A DNA stretch of 64,000 nt from Flavihumibacter petaseus NBRC 106054 (GCF_000974785.1 NZ_BBWV01000002.1:806001-870000), one strand, 5' to 3'; shown: positions 8,041 to 17,952, counted from the first letter of the stretch. Numbers and translations: made by a program. The notes: generated by a model from the sequence alone, not told the origin.

Positions 8041-8070
8041 GGCCATCCTGATCTCAGGAGGGCCCCTTTT
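8041..8070 (+). terminator. Hairpin with short T run after the small lipoprotein gene
   Basis: GGCC-A-TCCTGA, a 2-base loop, TCAGGA-G-GGCC, then CCTTTT. It lies 28 bases after the stop codon and may be a first terminator. Confidence 0.6.
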
Positions 8071-8088
8071 GCTTACCGTTTCTTACCG

Positions 8089-8123
8089 GCCGGTGTGCTT
8101 CATCAGCACACCGGCTTTTTTTT
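8089..8123 (+). terminator. Strong Rho-independent terminator
   Basis: An 11-bp perfect stem (GCCGGTGTGCT / AGCACACCGGC) with a 5-base loop is followed by eight T residues. It is the second hairpin in tandem after the lipoprotein gene. Confidence 0.92.
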
Positions 8124-8471
8124 GCCTTATTGCCACGTCATCCGTTTTTTTCGGGCGTTTCGTATAATTCGTGTCCATCAGGCCGATTACCGATTTTCAG
8201 GTAAATGGCCAATATTTTTCCTTTCCAGCCTGCTGACTAAGTGTTTTATTTAGGTGGCGGGGCCATTCGTCGAAAAAGGTGAATGGGTATACTTTAATTT
8301 CCCCGGGAACGTTAATCTTTGGAGTAAATCTAGGGATCCATGAAAACGACTTTAACCATCCATTCCTTTGGAATCAATGCCGTACCTGTTTCATTTGCGC
8401 GATTTTCAGGGGGGACTGGCAGCTCATAGCAGGAATTGAAATCAAATTCTATCTATCTCAATTTCCTGTCT
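8124..8471. other. Intergenic region upstream of the T9SS surface locus
   Basis: About 350 bases without a credible gene; the short frame here overlaps the next gene's start. It should contain the promoter of the 8.5-16.6 kb locus. A TAATCTTTG at about 8311 is one base longer than the -7 consensus. No clear operator or riboswitch is seen. Confidence 0.5.
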
Positions 8472-10454
8472 ATGAAAAACTTATACATTTTAGCTTCCAT
8501 TTTATTATTATCCTTAACCGCTTCCCAGGGGCAAATTACTGCAGCCATTAACCGGGCCAATTTTGGCGTTGACGGTGAAGTAAGAACCAATTTCCTGGGC
8601 GCTGCGCCGCAGTTTGCAGCAAGTTCGCATGACTGGTTTGCCAATACACTGACGGGACTGGATGGCAAACCTTCCCGTTTCATGATTGATACTACGGGTG
8701 CAGGATTTATAACCAGCCAATATGTAACCAATGCCAATTTCCGGAAACTTCCCTTTTTCCGGACGATGAACTATTCTCCATTTTCTGTTCTGGATAACCG
8801 CTTACTCATCGATGCTGTGTATATCCGCGATTACCATGGCATGGATTCCACAGCATTTGCGATTTCCAATAAGAATGGTAACAGCCCATCAGACTGGAAC
8901 ACGGCCGTAGAGACCAACATACCGGATAAAAATGATATCCTCGACATGTATGTGCATGTCCGCCGCGCCGGGCCACAGGCGATTCTGTCTGATTCCCTCT
9001 GGTTCATTGGAGGTATTGCACTGGATGCCACAAATGGTAACCGGTATTTCGATTTTGAAATGTATCAGACCGATATTTTTTACAACCGGCAGACGCGAAA
9101 ATTTACAGGTACAGGCCCAGACGCTGGTCATACCACCTGGAAATTCAGCCCAACGACAGGGGCGGTAACAACGCCCGGTGATGTTATTTTTACTGCTGAA
9201 TACAGCGGGGGCGGTCTTCAAAACCTGGAGGCCAGGATTTGGGTCGACAGGGCAGCATTAAGTATCAATTCGCCAAACTTTGACTGGACGGGCAGCTTTG
9301 ATGGTGATAAATCTACTTCTCAGTTCGGTTACGCTGGCGTAAAACCGAAAGTCTCTGCCATTTTCTACAGCGGCCTTCAGAATGCAAGTGCCACCTGGGC
9401 CGGCCCGTTCCAGCTTGTCAGGGCGAACAATAATGTGCAGACAACCTTTGATGCCAATCAATTCCTGGAATTTTCCGTAAATATGACACGCCTCGGGCTC
9501 GACCCCATCTCCCTGCTGGGTGGGAATGCCTGCAGTATGCCATTCCGGCGGATCCTGGTAAAGACCCGCTCATCTTCTTCTTTTACGGCCGAACTGAAAG
9601 ACTTTGTGGGTCCGTTTGACTTTTTCAACTTCAAAGCAGTTGACCTGGGCACCGATCTGCCCACCCTTTGCGGTCCCATGACCAGCACCATCTCCGTTAC
9701 CAATCCCATGCCCACGTCTACCTATACCTGGGAGACACCCGACGGGCATATCGTGGGAACAACCTCCGGTCCACAGATTGCTGTGGATACGCCGGGTACC
9801 TACATCGTGAAACAGCGGCTGCTGGATGGTTGCGGGGAATATGCCGCTGATACCATGCTGATCATCAAAACACCCGGCTGTGTATTACTGCCGGCAAACC
9901 GCCTGTCTCTCACCGGGCGACTCGAAGGCACTGAAGCCAACCTCAACCTCGCGGTTTCTTCCAATGAAAATGTGCTTTCGCTTGAGCTGGAGAAAAGTAC
10001 CGACGGAAACGTCTATACGGCAGTGAAAACGCAGCGTGCCAGGCTCCAGGACGGTCTGATGAACTACACCTTTGAAGATGGAACCGCCATGGAAAACGGT
10101 AATGTGTATTACCGGGTGAAAGTGACCAGGCAGGACGGGTCCATTGTTTATTCGGAGGTGGTCCGCTTCCGTTTGGGAAAGGCATCCACCCTGAAAGCCT
10201 TCCTTTATCCCAACCCGGTTGTATCTAATCCACAGATTTCCATACAGTCAGACAAAAAACAATTCGCCAGTGTTAAAATTTTTTCCAGCACGGGAGCGTT
10301 AGTAAAGCAGCAGCAGGTTAATCTGATTGCCGGTGAAAGCCGGATGACGCTTACCGGAGTAGAACAACTCAGCAAAGGAGTATACATGATTGCCATCAGT
10401 ACGGAAACAGAAGCAACAGTGCTGAAAATGGTGAAAGCTCCTGCTAAAAAGTAG
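8472..10454 (+). CDS. Large secreted protein with T9SS C-terminal sorting domain
   Basis: The 660-residue product has an N-terminal signal peptide (cleavage near Ser-Gln-Gly-Gln), a large beta-rich region, a PKD-like module around residues 400-460 (Tyr-Thr-Trp-Glu-Thr and Pro-Gly-Thr-Tyr), and a type A sorting domain in the last 85 residues starting at Tyr-Pro-Asn-Pro-Val and ending Lys-Gly-Val-Tyr-Met-Ile-Ala. Such proteins cross the outer membrane through the PorSS/T9SS and are held on the surface. The start is placed at ATG 8472 because the upstream 12 codons would precede the signal peptide. It leads a likely four-gene operon with gaps of 15-23 bases. The specific role is unknown. Confidence 0.88.
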   Translation: MKNLYILASILLLSLTASQGQITAAINRANFGVDGEVRTNFLGAAPQFAASSHDWFANTLTGLDGKPSRFMIDTTGAGFITSQYVTNANFRKLPFFRTMNYSPFSVLDNRLLIDAVYIRDYHGMDSTAFAISNKNGNSPSDWNTAVETNIPDKNDILDMYVHVRRAGPQAILSDSLWFIGGIALDATNGNRYFDFEMYQTDIFYNRQTRKFTGTGPDAGHTTWKFSPTTGAVTTPGDVIFTAEYSGGGLQNLEARIWVDRAALSINSPNFDWTGSFDGDKSTSQFGYAGVKPKVSAIFYSGLQNASATWAGPFQLVRANNNVQTTFDANQFLEFSVNMTRLGLDPISLLGGNACSMPFRRILVKTRSSSSFTAELKDFVGPFDFFNFKAVDLGTDLPTLCGPMTSTISVTNPMPTSTYTWETPDGHIVGTTSGPQIAVDTPGTYIVKQRLLDGCGEYAADTMLIIKTPGCVLLPANRLSLTGRLEGTEANLNLAVSSNENVLSLELEKSTDGNVYTAVKTQRARLQDGLMNYTFEDGTAMENGNVYYRVKVTRQDGSIVYSEVVRFRLGKASTLKAFLYPNPVVSNPQISIQSDKKQFASVKIFSSTGALVKQQQVNLIAGESRMTLTGVEQLSKGVYMIAISTETEATVLKMVKAPAKK

Positions 10455-10469
10455 ACTGAAATCCAATAT

Positions 10470-11012
10470 ATGAACCTAAACCGTTCCAAGTACATCAGTG
10501 CTTTCGCTTTGTCATGGCTGTTGGCGAATGCTGCATCCGCCCAGGAAGGCAGCACGGCAGTCAACAATGCGTCTGGCGGAACTTTCAAGAACAACCTTTA
10601 CTACGTCGACTGGAGTGTGGGCGAACTAACCCGGATCGATACACGAACCAGCGACAATAAGGTGTTTATGCTTACGCAGGGTATTCTGCAACCTGATCCC
10701 AGTGGCACACTGGTTATTTCCGATGAACCCGTATTTACCAAAGATGAGGTGAAGATCCTGCCCAACCCCGTTCGTTCTAACCTGCAGGTTCAGATCGACG
10801 TGAAACAGCCGGGCAACCTCAAATGCATTTTATTTACTGCCAAAGGAGAGAAGCTGGCACAGCAGTCCTATGCCTATTACGGATATGGTGTGCAGGAAAC
10901 TTTCAATATGACCAAACTGGCTGCAGGGAATTATTTTCTGTACGTGGAGCTGGAACCTTTAAAAGGCGGCATAGTGCGCAAGGGTGCCTATAAAATTATC
11001 AAGATCAATTAA
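10470..11012 (+). CDS. Small T9SS-targeted secreted protein
   Basis: The 180-residue protein has a signal peptide (hydrophobic core about 9-22, cleavage after Ala-Ser-Ala). A short N-terminal domain (Tyr-Tyr-Val-Asp-Trp-Ser-Val-Gly-Glu) and a C-terminal sorting-like domain from residue 90 follow, beginning Ile-Leu-Pro-Asn-Pro-Val. The Trp-Ser-Val-Gly-Glu motif is common in short Bacteroidota surface proteins found beside larger T9SS cargo. It sits 15 bases after the preceding T9SS protein and 23 before the giant repeat protein, so joint expression is likely. No enzyme motif is visible. Confidence 0.85.
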   Translation: MNLNRSKYISAFALSWLLANAASAQEGSTAVNNASGGTFKNNLYYVDWSVGELTRIDTRTSDNKVFMLTQGILQPDPSGTLVISDEPVFTKDEVKILPNPVRSNLQVQIDVKQPGNLKCILFTAKGEKLAQQSYAYYGYGVQETFNMTKLAAGNYFLYVELEPLKGGIVRKGAYKIIKIN

Positions 11013-11035
11013 TCATTATACAAAATCCAGTTCCA

Positions 11036-14000
11036 ATGATAAAACAAGTTATGCCCTTTGTGGTAGGACTGTTTTTATGCACATCTCTGAAAGCTCAGGT
11101 GCCAAAACAGATGAATTATCAGGGTATCGCCCGGAACGCTTATGGGGCAGCCTTATCCAACCAAAACATCAGCTTACGCATTTCAATTCGTGAAGGTTCA
11201 CCTACTGGTACTGTCGTGTATTCTGAAAAACGGAATGTCACGACCAACCAGTTCGGTCTTTTTAATACGGCCATAGGCAGTACCGGCGCCAGTAATGTGA
11301 CCGGTACGCTCGAAGGCGTCAACTGGGCGGCCAGTTCCGGAAAATTTATTGAAATCGAAATGGATCCCAAAGGCGGGAATAGTTTCATTTCACTTGGTGC
11401 CATGCCACTTACCAGCGTACCATTCGCCTTCCGCGCAGAATCAGCCGCTCCTGTCGGCGCTGCCGGTGGTGATCTGACTGGCTCCTATCCCGGCCCCACC
11501 ATTAAGGATGGGGTGATCTCTGCAGCCAAACTTGAAAACGGTGCGGTGACTGCCCAGAAACTGGGAACAGGCGCTGTAACCACTGAAAAACTTGCCGACG
11601 GATCCGTTACCCTGGCCAAACTTGCGCCGGGTGTAGTAATCGGTGGCAGTGGCGGTGGAAATCCCACCGGCGCAGCGGGTGGTGACCTGAGTGGCAGCTA
11701 TCCGAATCCCGGAATTGCCAATGGTGCAATATCCAGCGGAAAACTTGCCGACGGAAGTGTTACTGCTGCCAAGATCGCAGACGGAACCATTACGGCCAAC
11801 AAACTGGCGGCTGGCGTAATTCCGGCTATTCCTTCCAGTTTGCCGCCCAGCGGAGCAGCAGGAGGGGACCTGAGTGGTACTTATCCCAACCCATCGATCG
11901 GCGCCAACAGCATCACCACAGCGAAAGTTGCCGATGGTGCCATTACCGCAGCCAAACTTGCTCCGGGAGTGATCCCAACCTCGCTTCCCGTTAGCGGAAC
12001 TGCAGGTGGTGATCTGACCGGTTCCTATCCCAATCCAAACATCGGCAACAATGCAGTGACTACTGCAAAAGTGGCTGATGCCTCCATAACCAACCCTAAG
12101 CTGGCAGACGGTGCGATCAGTACCGCGAAAGTTGCAGATGGGGCGATTACTGCAGCTAAACTGGCTCCGGGAGTGATCCCTACCTCGCTTCCCGTAAGCG
12201 GAACTGCAGGTGGCGACCTCACCGGATCATTCCCCAACCCGGCGATCGCAGCCAATGCAGTAACTACTTCAAAAGTTGCTGATGCTTCCATTACAAATCC
12301 CAAACTTGCTGATGGCGCAGTCAACACCAGCAAAGTTGCCGATGGTGCCATCACCAGTACTAAGCTAGGTGCAGGTGCAGTAACTACTGCCAAGGTAGCT
12401 GACGCCGCGATCAACACTTCAAAACTTGCCGATGCAGCAGTCAGCAACAGCAAACTAGCTGATGGTGCAGTAGGTACAACCAAAGTTGCCGATGGATCTA
12501 TCACTGCAGCCAAACTGGCTCCCGGTGTGATCCCCACTTCTTTGCCCATGAGCGGTACTGCTGGTGGCGACCTGAATGGTTCCTATCCGAATCCTGCCAT
12601 TGCAGCCAATGCAGTGACCACCGCCAAGGTAGCGGATGCCTCCATTACGTCGCCCAAACTTGCCGATGCAGCAGTCAGCAACAGCAAACTTGCTGATGGT
12701 GCAGTAGGTACAACCAAAGTTGCCGATGGATCTATCACTGCAGCCAAACTGGCTCCCGGCGTGATCCCGACTTCTTTGCCCATGAGCGGTACTGCTGGTG
12801 GCGACCTGAATGGTTCCTATCCGAATCCTGCCATTGCAGCCAATGCCGTTACTACAGCCAAGATTGCTGATGGTGCGATTGTAACCAATAAACTGACAGA
12901 TGCCAGCGTAACCAATGCAAAACTTGCTGCCAATGCAGTGACCACAGCAAAGATTACCGATGCCAATGTGACTACGCCAAAACTTGCTGACGGTGCAGTA
13001 ACCGGTGCAAAAATTACGGATGCATCCATCACTACCACTAAAGTAGCCGACGGTGCCATCACTGCAGCCAAACTGGCTCCTGGTGTGATCCCCACATCCT
13101 TGCCCATGAGTGGAACTGCAGGAGGTGACCTGTCAGGAACCTATCCCAATCCTACTATCGCGAATGGTGCTGTAGGCGCTACAGCGCTTTCTGCCAATGC
13201 AGTGACCACAGCAAAGATTACCGATGCCAATGTGACTACGCCGAAACTTGCTGACGGTGCAGTAACTGCTGCAAAAATCACTGATGCATCCATCACTACC
13301 ACTAAAGTAGCCGACGGTGCCATCACTGCAGCCAAACTCGCTCCTGGGGTGATCCCCACTTCATTGCCGATGAGCGGAACTGCCGGTGGTGATCTGACCG
13401 GAACCTATCCCAATCCCACTATCGCGAATGGTGTGGTTGGTGCAGCCGCACTTTCTGCCAATGCGGTAACTACAACAAAAGTTGCGGACAATGCTATTAT
13501 TACTTCTAAAATAACAGATGCGAACGTTACCAATGCCAAACTCGCAGCCAATGCAGTGACCACGGCGAAGGTTGCAGACGCAGCGATTACTACAGCCAAA
13601 GTGGCTGACGGTTCAATCACTGCTGCAAAACTGGCGCCCGGTGTGATCCCAACTTCTCTGCCCGTTAGTGGAACTGCTGGTGGCGACCTCACCGGTACCT
13701 ATCCCAACCCGACCATCGCCAATGGCGTAGTGGATGCTGCTGCACTTTCTGCGAATGCAGTAACCACTGTAAAAATTACGGATGCCAATGTAACCACGGC
13801 GAAACTGGCCGATAATGCGGTGACTTCCGCTAAAGTTGCAGACAATGCCATCGGAACTACCCATATCATTGATGCCAACGTGACGAGTGCAAAACTCGCT
13901 GCCAATGCAGTGACCACAGCTAAAGTGGCTGACGGTTCAATCACTGCTGCAAAACTGGCGCCCGGTGTGATCCCAACTTCTCTGCCCGTTAGTGGTACAG

Positions 14001-16243
14001 CTGGAGGTGACCTTACCGGTACCTATCCCAATCCGACCATCGCCAATGGTGTGGTGGATGCAGCTGCACTTTCTACGAATGCTGTGACCACAGTAAAAAT
14101 TACGGATGCCAATGTGACCACGGCGAAACTGGCCGATAATGCAGTGACTTCCGCAAAAGTTGCCGACAATGCCATTGGAACTTCCAATATAATTGATGCC
14201 AACGTTACCAATGCCAAACTCGCTGCCAATGCAGTGAACACGGTTAAAATAGCGGATGCTTCAGTAACAACAGCGAAAGTTGCTGACGGAGCGATTACCT
14301 CCGCCAAACTGGCTCCTGGCGTAATTCCCACTTCGCTCCCGATCAGCGGTGTTGCGGGTGGTGACCTCACCGGAACTTATCCCAATCCTACTATAGCCAA
14401 CGGTGTGGTAGATGCGGCAGCCCTGGCAACCAATGCAGTAACCACTGTTAAGATCACGGATGCCAATGTGACCAGCGCCAAACTTGCTGATGGCGCCGTT
14501 ACTTCAGCAAAAGTTGCTGATGGTGCGATCACTACCGCCAAGATCACCGATGCGAATGTTACCAATGCCAAACTCGCTGCCAATGCAGTGACGGGTGTCA
14601 AGATAGCTGATGGTACCATCACTGCTGCGAAACTTGCTGCAGGAGTAATCCCGGCGAGCCTTCCGCCGTCCGGCGCTGCTGCAGGAGATCTTGCCGGCAC
14701 TTATCCCAACCCCACTGTCGGAAAACTGAATGGTGTTGCACTTGCAGCCACTGCACCGACTTCCGGCCAGGTGTTGAAATTCAACGGAACCCAATGGGCG
14801 CCTGCTGCTGATAATACCGGTAGCGGCGGACTTACGTTCCCCTTCAGTGCCAGCGCCAACAGCCCCACCAGCATGTTCGCCCTGACGAACAGCGGAGCAG
14901 GCTCCGGACTGACAGGTATTAACAATGGTGCTGCTGCCAATGCTGCAGCTGTAATCGGTTCAAATACCGGGACCGGAGGAAGCACCACTGGTGTGCTGGG
15001 TACCAATTCAGGTGCCGGTACCAACGCAACTGGTGTTCTTGGTTCGAATACCGGCAGCGGCGACAATACTGCAGGTGTACTCGGTGTGAATACAAGCAGT
15101 GCTTCTGGTGCTACAGGTGTATCCGGTATCATCAGCAATGCCAATCCTGCTGTGACAGCAGCGGGTGTTTTCGGCAACATCAGTAATGGTACGAGCAGCG
15201 ATGGCTATGGGGTTTGGGGTAATCACAACGGTGTCGGATTTGGTGTTTACGGAACCAGTGAAACCGGCTATGGCGTCGTAGGGCGATCTACCAATGGTGT
15301 AGGTGTATTGGCAAGAAGCAGTGGCCGGGCGTTTTGGGCATCCAGTGACAATGATTTAACTGCGGTAGTGGAGAACCTCAACCCTTTTAATCCCAATACG
15401 GCTTTGCAAATTGAAAACCAGGGAACAGCCGACGGTATCCAGGTGTTGGCGATGGGCGGTCACGCTGTCAATGCTGCCGCACTCGATGTTTCGAAAAATG
15501 GTGTATACAGCGAACATTATGGAGCAGGCGAAGCCATCACCGGTGTAACTGGAAGTGAAGACGCTGCTGCAGTCGTTGGCCGGAATGGCGGCTCTTACGC
15601 AGGTGTCAGAGGGGTTGCTGACGGCGGAATCGGGACGCTTGGCGAATCGACAACTAACATTGGTATTCTTGGAAAATCTTCCACCGGTACTGCAATTGTC
15701 GGTGAGTTGCCTTCCAACACAGGAACGAATAACCTCGCAGTCTTTAAAACAGCCGGCTTAAACAAAGCCCGTATTGACGCCAACGGTAAAGGCTTTTTCA
15801 ATGGCGGTACTGCAACAACAGGTGCGGACGTTGCGGAATACTTCGACGTGGAAGGTGCCCGCAACACTTATGAACCTGGAGATGTACTGGAGATCTCTAC
15901 TGAGGGTGACCGTAAAGTGGTAAAATCATCCAAACCTTATTCTACGCTGGTTGCGGGTGTGTTTGCTACCAGACCCGGACTGCTGCTTACGGAAGAAAAT
16001 GCAGTGGACAATACCTTTCAGGCTGGTGTACCGATGGGTGTAATTGGTGTAATTCCCACCAAAGTAACCCTCGAAGGTGGTGTGATCCGCCGCGGTGACC
16101 TGCTGGTTTCCTCTTCTACTCCCGGTGCGGCGATGAAAGCCGACCCCGATAAGGTAAAGGTGGGACAGGTAATCGGTAAGGCACTGCAGGACTTCGACGG
16201 AAGTAAAAAAGGTCTCATCAATGTACTGGTAAGTGTAAAATAA
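11036..16243 (+). CDS. Giant repeat-containing surface fibre/adhesin-like protein (1735 aa)
   Basis: After a signal peptide (cleavage near Leu-Lys-Ala-Gln), an N-terminal domain begins Pro-Lys-Gln-Met-Asn-Tyr-Gln-Gly (residues 23-140). Residues about 145-1225 are repeats: thirteen copies of a Gly-Asp-Leu-x-Gly-x-(Tyr/Phe)-Pro-x-Pro motif separated by 10-residue units of the type Ala-Val-Thr-Thr-Ala-Lys-Val-Ala-Asp-Gly. The repeats carry no Cys and few aromatics, as in elongated beta-solenoid or fibre stalks. A Gly-Val-x-Gly-repeat region (about 1280-1430) and a compact C-terminal domain (about 1570-1735, Gly-Ala-Asp-Val-Ala-Glu-Tyr-Phe) follow. No T9SS sorting domain is obvious. Similar repeats occur in phage tail fibres, but no phage genes are nearby. 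A surface stalk is inferred. Confidence 0.85.
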   Translation: MIKQVMPFVVGLFLCTSLKAQVPKQMNYQGIARNAYGAALSNQNISLRISIREGSPTGTVVYSEKRNVTTNQFGLFNTAIGSTGASNVTGTLEGVNWAASSGKFIEIEMDPKGGNSFISLGAMPLTSVPFAFRAESAAPVGAAGGDLTGSYPGPTIKDGVISAAKLENGAVTAQKLGTGAVTTEKLADGSVTLAKLAPGVVIGGSGGGNPTGAAGGDLSGSYPNPGIANGAISSGKLADGSVTAAKIADGTITANKLAAGVIPAIPSSLPPSGAAGGDLSGTYPNPSIGANSITTAKVADGAITAAKLAPGVIPTSLPVSGTAGGDLTGSYPNPNIGNNAVTTAKVADASITNPKLADGAISTAKVADGAITAAKLAPGVIPTSLPVSGTAGGDLTGSFPNPAIAANAVTTSKVADASITNPKLADGAVNTSKVADGAITSTKLGAGAVTTAKVADAAINTSKLADAAVSNSKLADGAVGTTKVADGSITAAKLAPGVIPTSLPMSGTAGGDLNGSYPNPAIAANAVTTAKVADASITSPKLADAAVSNSKLADGAVGTTKVADGSITAAKLAPGVIPTSLPMSGTAGGDLNGSYPNPAIAANAVTTAKIADGAIVTNKLTDASVTNAKLAANAVTTAKITDANVTTPKLADGAVTGAKITDASITTTKVADGAITAAKLAPGVIPTSLPMSGTAGGDLSGTYPNPTIANGAVGATALSANAVTTAKITDANVTTPKLADGAVTAAKITDASITTTKVADGAITAAKLAPGVIPTSLPMSGTAGGDLTGTYPNPTIANGVVGAAALSANAVTTTKVADNAIITSKITDANVTNAKLAANAVTTAKVADAAITTAKVADGSITAAKLAPGVIPTSLPVSGTAGGDLTGTYPNPTIANGVVDAAALSANAVTTVKITDANVTTAKLADNAVTSAKVADNAIGTTHIIDANVTSAKLAANAVTTAKVADGSITAAKLAPGVIPTSLPVSGTAGGDLTGTYPNPTIANGVVDAAALSTNAVTTVKITDANVTTAKLADNAVTSAKVADNAIGTSNIIDANVTNAKLAANAVNTVKIADASVTTAKVADGAITSAKLAPGVIPTSLPISGVAGGDLTGTYPNPTIANGVVDAAALATNAVTTVKITDANVTSAKLADGAVTSAKVADGAITTAKITDANVTNAKLAANAVTGVKIADGTITAAKLAAGVIPASLPPSGAAAGDLAGTYPNPTVGKLNGVALAATAPTSGQVLKFNGTQWAPAADNTGSGGLTFPFSASANSPTSMFALTNSGAGSGLTGINNGAAANAAAVIGSNTGTGGSTTGVLGTNSGAGTNATGVLGSNTGSGDNTAGVLGVNTSSASGATGVSGIISNANPAVTAAGVFGNISNGTSSDGYGVWGNHNGVGFGVYGTSETGYGVVGRSTNGVGVLARSSGRAFWASSDNDLTAVVENLNPFNPNTALQIENQGTADGIQVLAMGGHAVNAAALDVSKNGVYSEHYGAGEAITGVTGSEDAAAVVGRNGGSYAGVRGVADGGIGTLGESTTNIGILGKSSTGTAIVGELPSNTGTNNLAVFKTAGLNKARIDANGKGFFNGGTATTGADVAEYFDVEGARNTYEPGDVLEISTEGDRKVVKSSKPYSTLVAGVFATRPGLLLTEENAVDNTFQAGVPMGVIGVIPTKVTLEGGVIRRGDLLVSSSTPGAAMKADPDKVKVGQVIGKALQDFDGSKKGLINVLVSVK
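12427..12839 (+). repeat. Near-identical 234-bp tandem duplication inside the giant gene
   Basis: The sequence from about 12427 recurs 234 bases later (78 codons) with only a few substitutions over some 180 bases. For example, the same 20-base stretch starts at 12541 and 12775. It keeps the reading frame and adds one stalk unit. Confidence 0.85.
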
Positions 16244-16264
16244 CTGACTCCAAAATCCTCTAAA

Positions 16265-16618
16265 ATGAAAAAATCACTTCAAATCATAACCGGCAGTCTG
16301 CTGTTGTTGTGTGTCACCTGTTCCGTGAATGCCCAGGTTAACAGAACTCCGGCTCAGGCTGTATTGCCCAGTAACCAGCCGCTCAAGACACAACAGGAAA
16401 GACAGGCAATCATGGCAAAAATTAAACAGGATGCGCAGGTCCGCAGGCAAAAAATGCAACGACTCGAAACTGACCGTACTGCATTTACCCATCGCCAGTT
16501 GCCGGTCAATGCTACAGAACCAGTTGTCAACACTGCTCAACCTGTTCCAGTAAAGCAGGCCGAAACACAACCGGTGCGTGTTATCCACCAGGCACCTGTA
16601 CCAGTCAAAAACCGTTAA
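16265..16618 (+). CDS. Small basic secreted protein, Gln/Val/Pro-rich
   Basis: The 117-residue product has a signal peptide (hydrophobic core about 8-20, cleavage near Val-Asn-Ala-Gln), a basic helical middle (Gln-Glu-Arg-Gln-Ala-Ile to Gln-Arg-Leu-Glu-Thr) and a Pro/Val/Gln-rich tail. It is the last gene of the surface locus, 21 bases after the giant repeat protein and followed by a hairpin. No domain is recognised. Co-transcription suggests a helper or anchoring role, but nothing in the sequence shows that. Confidence 0.75.
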   Translation: MKKSLQIITGSLLLLCVTCSVNAQVNRTPAQAVLPSNQPLKTQQERQAIMAKIKQDAQVRRQKMQRLETDRTAFTHRQLPVNATEPVVNTAQPVPVKQAETQPVRVIHQAPVPVKNR

Positions 16619-16636
16619 TCCGCATAGAAATAACAA

Positions 16637-16665
16637 AGGCCGTCTCATCGAGACGGCCTCTTAGT
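16637..16665 (+). terminator. Hairpin terminator after the surface locus
   Basis: A perfect 10-bp stem AGGCCGTCTC / GAGACGGCCT with a 3-base loop. The T run after it is weak (CTTAGTTT). It also faces the convergent icd gene. Confidence 0.75.
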
Positions 16666-16719
16666 TTCCTTCAGCTTATCAGCAACAACTAAACAGATAA
16701 ACTTTTAAACCTGTAAACT

Positions 16720-17952
16720 TTATTTCCCTACTTTCTTCTTCAGGTTCTCATCAATCGCATCCAGGAATTCCTGCGTGTACAGGAAATGTTCTCCATGCTT
16801 TACCTTATTGCCGTGCACACAAACCGCGAGGTCCTTCGTCATCTTGCCACTTTCCACCGTTTCGATACACACTGCCTCCAGGGCATTACAAAAATCAACC
16901 AGTGCCTGGTTGCCATCCAGTTTTCCCCTGAATGCCAATCCGCGTGTCCACGCAAAGATGGAAGCAATGGGGTTGGTGGAAGTAGGCTTACCCGCCTGGT
17001 GGTCACGGTAGTGACGGGTTACTGTACCATGCGCCGCTTCTGATTCCATCGTCTTGCCATCAGGCGTGATCAGTACAGAGGTCATCAGTCCCAGTGAGCC
17101 AAAGCCCTGTGCAACAGTGTCGCTCTGCACATCACCGTCATAGTTCTTACAGGCCCATACAAAGTTGCCGTTCCATTTCAGGGCACTGGCAACCATGTCA
17201 TCGATCAGGCGATGCTCATATACAATGCCTGCTGCTTCGAAGGCAGCTTTGAATTCAATGTCATAGATCTCCTGGAAGATATCCTTGAAACGGCCATCAT
17301 ATTTTTTGAGGATGGTGTTCTTGGTAGACAAATACAGGGGCCACTTTTTGCTGAGCGCCATATTGAAACAGCTGCGGGCAAAACCTTTGATACTCTCATC
17401 CGTGTTGTACATCGTGAGGGCAACACCGTCTCCCTTGAAATTGAAAACCTCAAATGTCTGTGGTTCACCACCATCTTCAGGCGTGAAGGTCATAGTCAGT
17501 TTTCCTTTTCCTTTGATCACAGTATCCGTGGCGCGGTACTGGTCGCCAAATGCATGACGGCCAACGATGATCGGGGCAGTCCAGTTGGTTACCAGGCGGG
17601 GAATATTATTGATCACGATCGGCTCGCGGAATACCGTTCCGTCGAGAATGTTCCGGATCGTTCCGTTGGGGCTTTTCCACATCTGCTTCAGCGAAAATTC
17701 TTTCACCCTTGCCTCATCAGGGGTGATGGTGGCGCATTTGATACCCACGCCATGTTCCTTGATGGCATTGGCAGCATCAATAGTAACCTGGTCATTGGTG
17801 GCATCCCTGTGCTCAATACCAAGGTCATAATATTTGATATCCAGTTCCAGGTAGGGTAGAATCAGTTTGTCTTTGATAAATTGCCAGATAATCCTCGTCA
17901 TTTCATCGCCATCCAGTTCCACGACCGGATTGGCTACTTTGATCTTGCTCAT
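16720..17952 (-). CDS. icd: NADP-dependent isocitrate dehydrogenase, eukaryote-like type
   Basis: Oxidatively decarboxylates isocitrate to 2-oxoglutarate in the TCA cycle. The 410-residue protein follows the homodimeric type II (eukaryote-like) NADP-IDH rather than the E. coli type: it begins [10 protein letters not shown] and contains Ser-Pro-Asn-Gly-Thr-Ile-Arg-Asn, [10 protein letters not shown] and Ala-Ala-His-Gly-Thr-Val. ATG 17952 is chosen over the more upstream ATG 18015, which lies before the promoter. The first seven bases of the coding sequence and the full promoter are part of a 75-bp direct repeat whose second copy is 3.3 kb upstream. Confidence 0.97.
   Translation of the reverse strand: MSKIKVANPVVELDGDEMTRIIWQFIKDKLILPYLELDIKYYDLGIEHRDATNDQVTIDAANAIKEHGVGIKCATITPDEARVKEFSLKQMWKSPNGTIRNILDGTVFREPIVINNIPRLVTNWTAPIIVGRHAFGDQYRATDTVIKGKGKLTMTFTPEDGGEPQTFEVFNFKGDGVALTMYNTDESIKGFARSCFNMALSKKWPLYLSTKNTILKKYDGRFKDIFQEIYDIEFKAAFEAAGIVYEHRLIDDMVASALKWNGNFVWACKNYDGDVQSDTVAQGFGSLGLMTSVLITPDGKTMESEAAHGTVTRHYRDHQAGKPTSTNPIASIFAWTRGLAFRGKLDGNQALVDFCNALEAVCIETVESGKMTKDLAVCVHGNKVKHGEHFLYTQEFLDAIDENLKKKVGK

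Noticed and set aside
12025-14700. Series of long minus-strand open frames
   Set aside because: They mirror the repeat units of the plus-strand giant gene (low-complexity Ala/Val/Ser proteins) and have no independent start signals or domains.
11460-14720. Possible CRISPR-like array or phage tail-fibre locus
   Set aside because: The repeats are in-frame codons of one protein with no constant spacers, no cas genes and no phage genes nearby.
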